This document shows positions 39,815 through 43,968 of a stretch of 43,968 nucleotides of DNA, in pieces; within the stretch, counting starts at the first letter, position 1; every line of letters begins with the position of its first letter. Both the position numbers and the translations under genes were made by a program. Origin of the DNA: Candidatus Buchananbacteria bacterium (GTDB taxonomy: Bacteria > Patescibacteriota > Patescibacteriia > 2-01-FULL-39-33); contig CAIOLF010000003.1 in assembly GCA_903859075.1 (NCBI GenBank), forward strand, positions 1-43,968, read 5' to 3'. The notes beneath the pieces were generated by a model. That model saw nothing but the letters and a program-made list of their open reading frames with translations, was not told the DNA's origin and made no database searches.

Positions 39815-41473
39815 TTAAATGAAAGGCAAATTAGGCGGAGGAGCCGGCTTTTTTATCGGCGCCGGCTTCGGGGAATCAATTGGCTCTGCTGCCGTCTTAT
39901 TTTTTAAAGGCGAAATTGACGGAGTCGCGGGAGCCTCTTTTTTTATGGTTTTGGGCTCCGCGGCTGCCGCCTCAGTAGTTTTTTTATCGTCAGTTTCTTC
40001 TTCCAGAGTCGGCAATGACGGCATAATCGGCCTGGCCGGCTCAGAACTTTTTCTTTTAGCCGGTTTTTCAACAACCGGAATCAAATTATCGCCAGCCGCC
40101 AGCAGCTCTTGCCTGGCTTCGGAAATGCGCTGATGGTAAGGCAAGCGCGATGGCGGCGCGGCCCTCTTGCTCTCGGTTTTTTCGACAGTGGCCGCTTTGA
40201 CGGACATTACCGGAAAGTGCCACAGGGTCGCCAGTTCTTCCTGGCACATATAATGATTGCCGACGTCTTCGCCGTAAAAATTAGTCCGGGTCACGTATTG
40301 GCGCAGAATTTTATTTTGCCGCTCGGCGATTCTTTTGGTTGTCAGGAAATAATCGACCGCCGTCTTGGTGCGCTTGCCCGGCTTAAAGCCATTGCAGTCG
40401 CTGGAATTGAACTGCTGAATCGCGCCAATGACCGCGCCGACGCCCCGGCCTTTATTAAAGACTTCGTTCTTGCCCAAATAAACCAAGCGATATTTGAAAC
40501 GGAAACGATGCTTGGAGAGCTTATTCTGAATTTTTTCCAAAACATTTTTTTCTCCCGGTGATAATTTCTGGATATTCCAATCCTTTTTTTCATCTTTTTT
40601 TGCTTCGGCTTCGCCGCCGATAATTTCATTAAGCAGCAGATTGACATTGCTGGCGGCCGCGTCGACAACCCCGAAAATCTGGTCGGAAAAAGTTTTGGAC
40701 GGCTCGTAGGTCTGCCCCGTCATCTTTTTAACGGTTTTTTCCGCTACCTCTCCCCATTTTCCCGCCGGCATCGGAGTTGCCACCAGCTGCAACCAAAGCT
40801 GTTCGCCCGGACCGAATCGGGTAAGAATTTCCATCAGTCCGGCCATGGGATCGAGCAATTCTCCGCTTAAAGTATGCTCAAATTCGTTATAACTACGGAC
40901 AGGATAGGGAAAGTCTTTGACCAAGACGAACTCGGTACCCCAGAGGTTGTACTCCGGATTGGGAAAACGCAACTTAGCGTAATCTTTGGCATAATCCTCG
41001 ACTTCGGTAATTTCCGCGTCCGGATATTGGGCGTAAACCGCCGCCTCTATCAAATCGCGGGTCTCAGTGGTGCAACGGACCAAAAACTGAACATAACCCT
41101 CCAAGCTGACTATTTCAAAAGAAAAACTCTGCTGCAGAGCTCCTTCCCAATAAGTATCCACTAAATTGTAATTTTTTTGGGCGCCCATTAGTGCCGCGAA
41201 AATACTCTCCACGGCCTTGGGCGTCTGGATATTGTTTTTTGGTATATCAATGGCCAATAAGACAAATGTCCATTTCTTATAAAATCGTCCTTGGCGGCCA
41301 TCCAGCCAAAGATCATAAAGCGCTTTAGCGAATATTATTACCACGATAATCCAGAAACCATGGGTAAAAAAATACCAACCCACATAGAGCGGATTTTGGG
41401 AGGCAATATCTGATAGCTGTCGGATAAACGGCGCCATACCGGTCAAAAAACCGGAGCCCAGCTGTTCTTCCAT
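39815..41473 (-). CDS. Conserved single-helix membrane protein, partner of the ATPase
   Basis: The 552-residue protein has one membrane helix (about 31-53), a large folded cytoplasmic or membrane-proximal part (about 65-425) and a Pro/Lys/Ala-rich disordered tail ending PPNLPF. I do not recognise a named domain. The folded part contains two mixed alpha/beta stretches (FALLAIDIPKNNI-like and a repeat-like region near 120-200). It is transcribed just ahead of the conjugation-type ATPase (9 bp), suggesting it anchors or docks that ATPase at the membrane. An upstream promoter and a terminator-like hairpin lie in its leader. Confidence 0.75.
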   Translation of the reverse strand: MEEQLGSGFLTGMAPFIRQLSDIASQNPLYVGWYFFTHGFWIIVVIIFAKALYDLWLDGRQGRFYKKWTFVLLAIDIPKNNIQTPKAVESIFAALMGAQKNYNLVDTYWEGALQQSFSFEIVSLEGYVQFLVRCTTETRDLIEAAVYAQYPDAEITEVEDYAKDYAKLRFPNPEYNLWGTEFVLVKDFPYPVRSYNEFEHTLSGELLDPMAGLMEILTRFGPGEQLWLQLVATPMPAGKWGEVAEKTVKKMTGQTYEPSKTFSDQIFGVVDAAASNVNLLLNEIIGGEAEAKKDEKKDWNIQKLSPGEKNVLEKIQNKLSKHRFRFKYRLVYLGKNEVFNKGRGVGAVIGAIQQFNSSDCNGFKPGKRTKTAVDYFLTTKRIAERQNKILRQYVTRTNFYGEDVGNHYMCQEELATLWHFPVMSVKAATVEKTESKRAAPPSRLPYHQRISEARQELLAAGDNLIPVVEKPAKRKSSEPARPIMPSLPTLEEETDDKKTTEAAAAEPKTIKKEAPATPSISPLKNKTAAEPIDSPKPAPIKKPAPPPNLPFI

Positions 41474-41493
41474 AAAAATTTATCTATTTTAAA

Positions 41494-41518
41494 CTAAAAA
41501 GCCCGCTGGTTGGCAGGC
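41494..41518 (-). terminator. Terminator-like hairpin in the leader of the ATPase-partner gene
   Basis: On the minus strand GCCTGC-CAACCA-GCGGGC (one G-T pair) is followed by five T. It lies after the sigma-like gene but also downstream of the next promoter (41566-41594), so it may end the former and attenuate the latter. Confidence 0.6.
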
Positions 41519-41565
41519 AATTTAGCTATCTTGGGTATTGATTTTTGCCTTTAAACCTTGTTTAT

Positions 41566-41594
41566 ATTATAGCAAAAATCAATTAGATATTCAA
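41566..41594 (-). promoter_or_regulatory. Promoter of the ATPase-partner/ATPase/CarS genes
   Basis: On the minus strand TTGAAT (41589-41594), 17 bp, TGC-TATAAT (41566-41571). The leader would be about 86 nt and contains the hairpin at 41501-41518. Confidence 0.65.
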
Positions 41595-41596
41595 AA

Positions 41597-42772
41597 TTAT
41601 TGATTGGCTGGTTCTTCCACGGGGGCGTCCTCGGTCTTGAGCGTATATCTGTCCCCTTTGACTTTGATTATTTTGGGATTATTCATCAGTGATAAATAGA
41701 TAGTGGAGCGCTTGACTTGTCTCTTGTCTAAAACTTTTTCAATGATTTGGTCCTTGGTCAAGGGACCGTTTTCTCCCAGGATCTCTTCCACGACATCAGC
41801 CACATTGCCCGGCTTATAGCCCCATTCTTTGAGGGCATAAATGCCGCGTCCGATCAATACGTACTTATCATCAAGAATCAATTCATTGTGGACGGTGGGC
41901 GGATAAGCCATTTTGCCGTCATCAAAGCCATTTTCATTGATCAGGCGGGTAATTTCCGTAAAATGAAGCGGATCGCCGGCTTTTTTCAGAGTGACATAAA
42001 TTTTATCATTGATTTTTCTCGGCTGGACGATGCCCCAAGAAACCAACCCCCAGTCATTGAATAAATCCTGCTTGATTTTGCGGCTGGCGCGCAAATAGCT
42101 TTCTAAAATCTTATTAACATCCTCTTCAGTGGCTTCCAAGAAACTGACCGCGGAGAGAACTTTATCTTTATTGGAATTAAAATATTCCGTCTCTTTGAAT
42201 TGAGCCAATAAATCTTCCATTTTGATCGGTTTGCCATTATTTTCAATGATAGCCACCATATTGCTGATGACCTCTTTGAGCAAATTAACATCAGCGGTGG
42301 AAATTTTCCAAAGGTTATTAAATTCGCGGTCTTGGCGGACTTTGCCGATATTTTCGGAGAAGATGTATTCCGCCAAAAATAGCATGGCATTTTTGCTTTC
42401 CGGATGGGCATTAATATAATTGAGGACGTTTTCCAAGAAGAAAGACTCTTCCATAACGCCGCCATATTGCTCCAATAATTGGGCCACCAGGCTTTCAGTA
42501 TCCTTGATTTCGGATTTAAGCTCGCGCAATTCTTGGAGTTTCTTGATAGTCAAATTCTCAATCTGGCGGACTCTTTCCCGGGTGATGCCGTAAGATTGGC
42601 CAATTTCCTCTAAAGTATGCTTTTTATCGGTTTCCAGGCCATAACGCTTCCTGATAATATCTCTTTCTTTTTCGTTTAAATTCAAAAGCAATTCATTCAG
42701 GGTTTCCACCGGATTGAATGAAGCAATGCTTTCTTTGAATTTATTCTTTCTGACTTGGTCTAAAATTGCCAT
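41597..42772 (-). CDS. Sigma-70 region 4 and HARE-HTH regulator
   Basis: The 391-residue protein begins with a sigma-70 region 4-like domain (about 22-85): LNEKERDIIRKRYGL, then the helix-turn-helix TLEEIGQSYGITRERVRQIE (53-72). Regions 1 to 3 are absent, so it cannot act as a full sigma factor. The middle (about 95-260) is helical and unknown. The C-terminus holds a HARE-HTH/RpoE-delta-like winged helix (about 265-325: GDPLHFTEITRLINENGF, LIGRGIYALKEWGY) and a further helical repeat with LTKDQIIEKVLDKRQVKRSTIYLSL. It may modulate RNA polymerase at -35 elements. It has a perfect consensus promoter, implying abundant expression. Confidence 0.85.
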   Translation of the reverse strand: MAILDQVRKNKFKESIASFNPVETLNELLLNLNEKERDIIRKRYGLETDKKHTLEEIGQSYGITRERVRQIENLTIKKLQELRELKSEIKDTESLVAQLLEQYGGVMEESFFLENVLNYINAHPESKNAMLFLAEYIFSENIGKVRQDREFNNLWKISTADVNLLKEVISNMVAIIENNGKPIKMEDLLAQFKETEYFNSNKDKVLSAVSFLEATEEDVNKILESYLRASRKIKQDLFNDWGLVSWGIVQPRKINDKIYVTLKKAGDPLHFTEITRLINENGFDDGKMAYPPTVHNELILDDKYVLIGRGIYALKEWGYKPGNVADVVEEILGENGPLTKDQIIEKVLDKRQVKRSTIYLSLMNNPKIIKVKGDRYTLKTEDAPVEEPANQ

Positions 42773-42846
42773 ATTTTAAGTAAAATTAGTATAATATTTT
42801 TGGCTAAATATAAACAAAATGTTAATATTTTCGGAAATTTGTCTTA

Positions 42847-42875
42847 ATTATATCAAGAATAAATGCTTTTGTCAA
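42847..42875 (-). promoter_or_regulatory. Perfect consensus promoter of the sigma-like regulator
   Basis: On the minus strand TTGACA (42870-42875), 17 bp, TATAAT (42847-42852): every position matches consensus. The leader is about 68 nt. Confidence 0.85.
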
Positions 42876-42885
42876 TAAGCCACCA

Positions 42886-42914
42886 TTGACAAATCAAAAC
42901 TATTGTCAAATAAT
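42886..42914 (+). promoter_or_regulatory. Promoter of the zinc-ribbon cassette gene at 42990
   Basis: TTGACA (42886-42891), 17 bp, AATAAT (42909-42914). It is divergent from the sigma-like gene's promoter, with 10 bp between the -35 elements. Confidence 0.65.
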
Positions 42915-42989
42915 AACTAATGTGAGAGCAAATACGTCAAGAATGCATTAAGGTAATTGAATCATCAACCAGCAACGGAGGAACGTCTA

Positions 42990-43574
42990 ATGGGATCAAA
43001 TGTGGTTAAGAAACGAAAGGCTAGGGAGAGTCTAGCGACGCGTATCGCCAGCTCTAAGGAGTTAGTCTTAACACCTGATATTTGCGAAAAGATCGTACTT
43101 TCAGGAGGGCCGACTTTTCGGACAACTGCCGGCGGGCACATCTGTTACCAAACCGGCAAGCGTCTCAAACGCGGCCAGTGCCAGAGCTACAGTGCGCGAA
43201 TACTAAATGGCACGCCGGCGATGGTCGCCTTCCGAGCGGCCAAAGCTAAAATAGTCGAACACAGACTTTGCCCCGGTTGGACGCCACCACCTTCGCCGCC
43301 GATGAAGACGTTGGAGTGGGATGAATCAGCAGGCAATTGGCAGGATTGCCCATGCTGCCATCGCCAGGTAAACGTCTACGAAACAGGAGAGAGATACCAT
43401 TCATATTGCGGCAATACTTTCATGGTCGTAAGGAAACAGCAACCGGTCGGTTCCATCAAATTCTACGGCAGTAAGTACTACGCTTGTCCGCACTGCGAAC
43501 GCGCAACCTGGATCGACTGCATCGGAACTGATACCTGCGAAAAATGCGGCAAACGGATCGAAGCGATAAGATGA
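42990..43574 (+). CDS. Double zinc-ribbon protein in a GC-richer cassette, function unknown
   Basis: The 194-residue protein starts at the ATG at 42990, 8 nt after GGAGG; the longer TTG frame from 42957 has no site and is rejected. It has a basic N-terminus (KKRKARESLATR), a mixed region, a Pro linker (about 99-104), then two Cys clusters: CPCC (120-123) with Cys140, and CPHC (166-169) with CEKC (183-186). The second is a classic zinc ribbon. Such proteins often bind nucleic acid or act as adaptors, but no family is recognised. Base composition and the strong ribosome-binding site match the cassettes at 6080 and 11197. Confidence 0.78.
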   Translation: MGSNVVKKRKARESLATRIASSKELVLTPDICEKIVLSGGPTFRTTAGGHICYQTGKRLKRGQCQSYSARILNGTPAMVAFRAAKAKIVEHRLCPGWTPPPSPPMKTLEWDESAGNWQDCPCCHRQVNVYETGERYHSYCGNTFMVVRKQQPVGSIKFYGSKYYACPHCERATWIDCIGTDTCEKCGKRIEAIR

Positions 43575-43577
43575 CAA

Positions 43578-43610
43578 AGCGGCCCCGTAATTACGGAGCC
43601 GCTCTTTTCT
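43578..43610 (+). terminator. Terminator of the zinc-ribbon cassette gene
   Basis: AGCGGC and CCGT (43578-43588) pair with ACGG and GCCGCT (43593-43603) in a nearly continuous 10-bp stem with AATT loop, followed by CTTTTCTTT. Confidence 0.88.
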
Positions 43611-43629
43611 TTATTAGTTTTATTTCGTT

Positions 43630-43693
43630 GTCATCCCCGCGAAAGCGGGGATCCAGCTAAATTTCTCTGGATTCCCGTTTGCACGGGAATGAC
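43630..43693. repeat. Two-hairpin palindromic repeat element (REP-like)
   Basis: Two small hairpins, each with a GC stem (CCCCGC/GCGGGG and CCCGT/ACGGG), face each other: the outer edges GTCAT and ATGAC, and the inner CCAG and CTGG, are inverted copies. Similar elements are scattered in intergenic DNA of many bacteria and are thought to be non-autonomous mobile repeats. The element lies between the terminator at 43610 and the tgt stop. Confidence 0.7.
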
Positions 43694-43726
43694 ACAGAGG
43701 ACATCCATGATTATCAAACAAAATTA

Positions 43727-43968
43727 TTATAGCTTGTTATTTTTTATATCAGCCCGCAGTCGTTCCATCAGCCTTAAATAAAAATCCAGATTATTCAGCG
43801 TTGCCAAACGCATCCCCAACGGTTCGCCAGTCTTGAATAGGTGGTGCAGATAGGCCTTGGAATAACTTTTTAGGTTTGTCTTATTGATCAGTGTAAAGTC
43901 TTTCTTGAATTTGGAATTGGTGATGTTGATAGTTTCATATTTAAAAGACTTTTTCAGATTAACATACA
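43727..43968 (-). CDS. tgt: tRNA-guanine transglycosylase, C-terminal part (5' end cut by window)
   Basis: The last 80 residues of a Tgt-like protein are visible, in frame to a TAA. The segment SYSKAYLHHLFKTGEPLGMRLATLNNLDFYLRLMERLRADI matches the C-terminus of bacterial Tgt, which swaps guanine for a queuine precursor at tRNA position 34. In the family a CxCxxC stretch just before SYSRAYLHHL binds zinc with the His of LHHL. Here that stretch reads NKTNLK, so the three Cys are gone while the His remains. The catalytic half is outside the window. The enzyme may have lost zinc, or may be a diverged paralogue. Confidence 0.85.
   Translation of the reverse strand, partial: YVNLKKSFKYETINITNSKFKKDFTLINKTNLKSYSKAYLHHLFKTGEPLGMRLATLNNLDFYLRLMERLRADIKNNKL

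Noticed and set aside
1..43968. tRNA genes, transposases or integrases
   Set aside because: The intergenic gaps longer than 70 bp were read by eye on both strands and none showed a tRNA-like cloverleaf; no recombinase motif was seen in any frame.

Overview
The window (about 44 kb) reads as a chromosomal fragment of a Patescibacteria (CPR)-type bacterium, probably from a Parcubacteria-like lineage. This is an inference from family content: a reduced, tightly packed gene set, a lone sigma-region-4/HARE-HTH regulator, a conjugation-type ATPase paired with a one-helix membrane protein, a CarS-like lipid enzyme, a PSP1/RicT protein next to tsf, and a group 3b-like [NiFe] hydrogenase. Most genes are on the minus strand, moderately AT-rich, and mostly start without a clear Shine-Dalgarno sequence. 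Many promoters carry an extended -10 (TGnTATAAT), and several sit so close to the start codon that the mRNA should be leaderless.

Layout. 1-5.8 kb: a membrane-anchored CAP-domain protein (cut by the window edge), L21, SecF, SecD carrying an inserted parvulin-like domain, and GAPDH. 5.9-13.4 kb: housekeeping translation genes (rpsB-tsf-ricT, rpmE, prfA, prmC) interrupted by independent, GC-richer units. These are two orphan protein genes with strong ribosome-binding sites, leader hairpins and terminators (6080-6529 plus, 11197-11703 minus), and two long, hairpin-rich apparently non-coding transcripts with their own promoters (about 9209-9590 plus, about 12728-13393 minus). 13.5-20.6 kb: L25, a small zinc-ribbon protein, RodA, and a MacA/MacB-type export system (adaptor, ATPase, two permeases). 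20.7-28.7 kb: lower glycolysis (two tandem iPGMs, enolase, a SIMPL protein, PGK), then a mini beta-carbonic-anhydrase and a DUF475/TerC-like membrane protein.

28.7-34.7 kb is the most interesting block: a tightly spaced hydrogenase operon read leftward from a leaderless promoter. It runs beta (Fe-S), gamma (FAD/NAD(P)), a HypC-HydE fusion protein, delta (small), alpha (large), a membrane-anchored methyltransferase, and a HypA-like protein lacking the zinc finger. The fusion joins a [NiFe]-hydrogenase chaperone (HypC) to a radical-SAM enzyme known from [FeFe]-hydrogenase maturation (HydE), and no [FeFe]-hydrogenase gene is visible here. The large subunit also ends exactly at the His where other enzymes are proteolytically trimmed. 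Together these suggest a shortened or rewired cofactor maturation route.

34.8-43.97 kb: a polytopic glycosyltransferase-like protein, RmuC, the CarS-like enzyme, the conjugation-type ATPase with its membrane partner, the sigma-like regulator, a third GC-richer cassette (a double zinc-ribbon protein), a palindromic repeat element, and the 3' end of a Tgt-like gene that lacks the family's zinc-binding cysteines. I found no tRNA, rRNA, CRISPR array, transposase or integrase.
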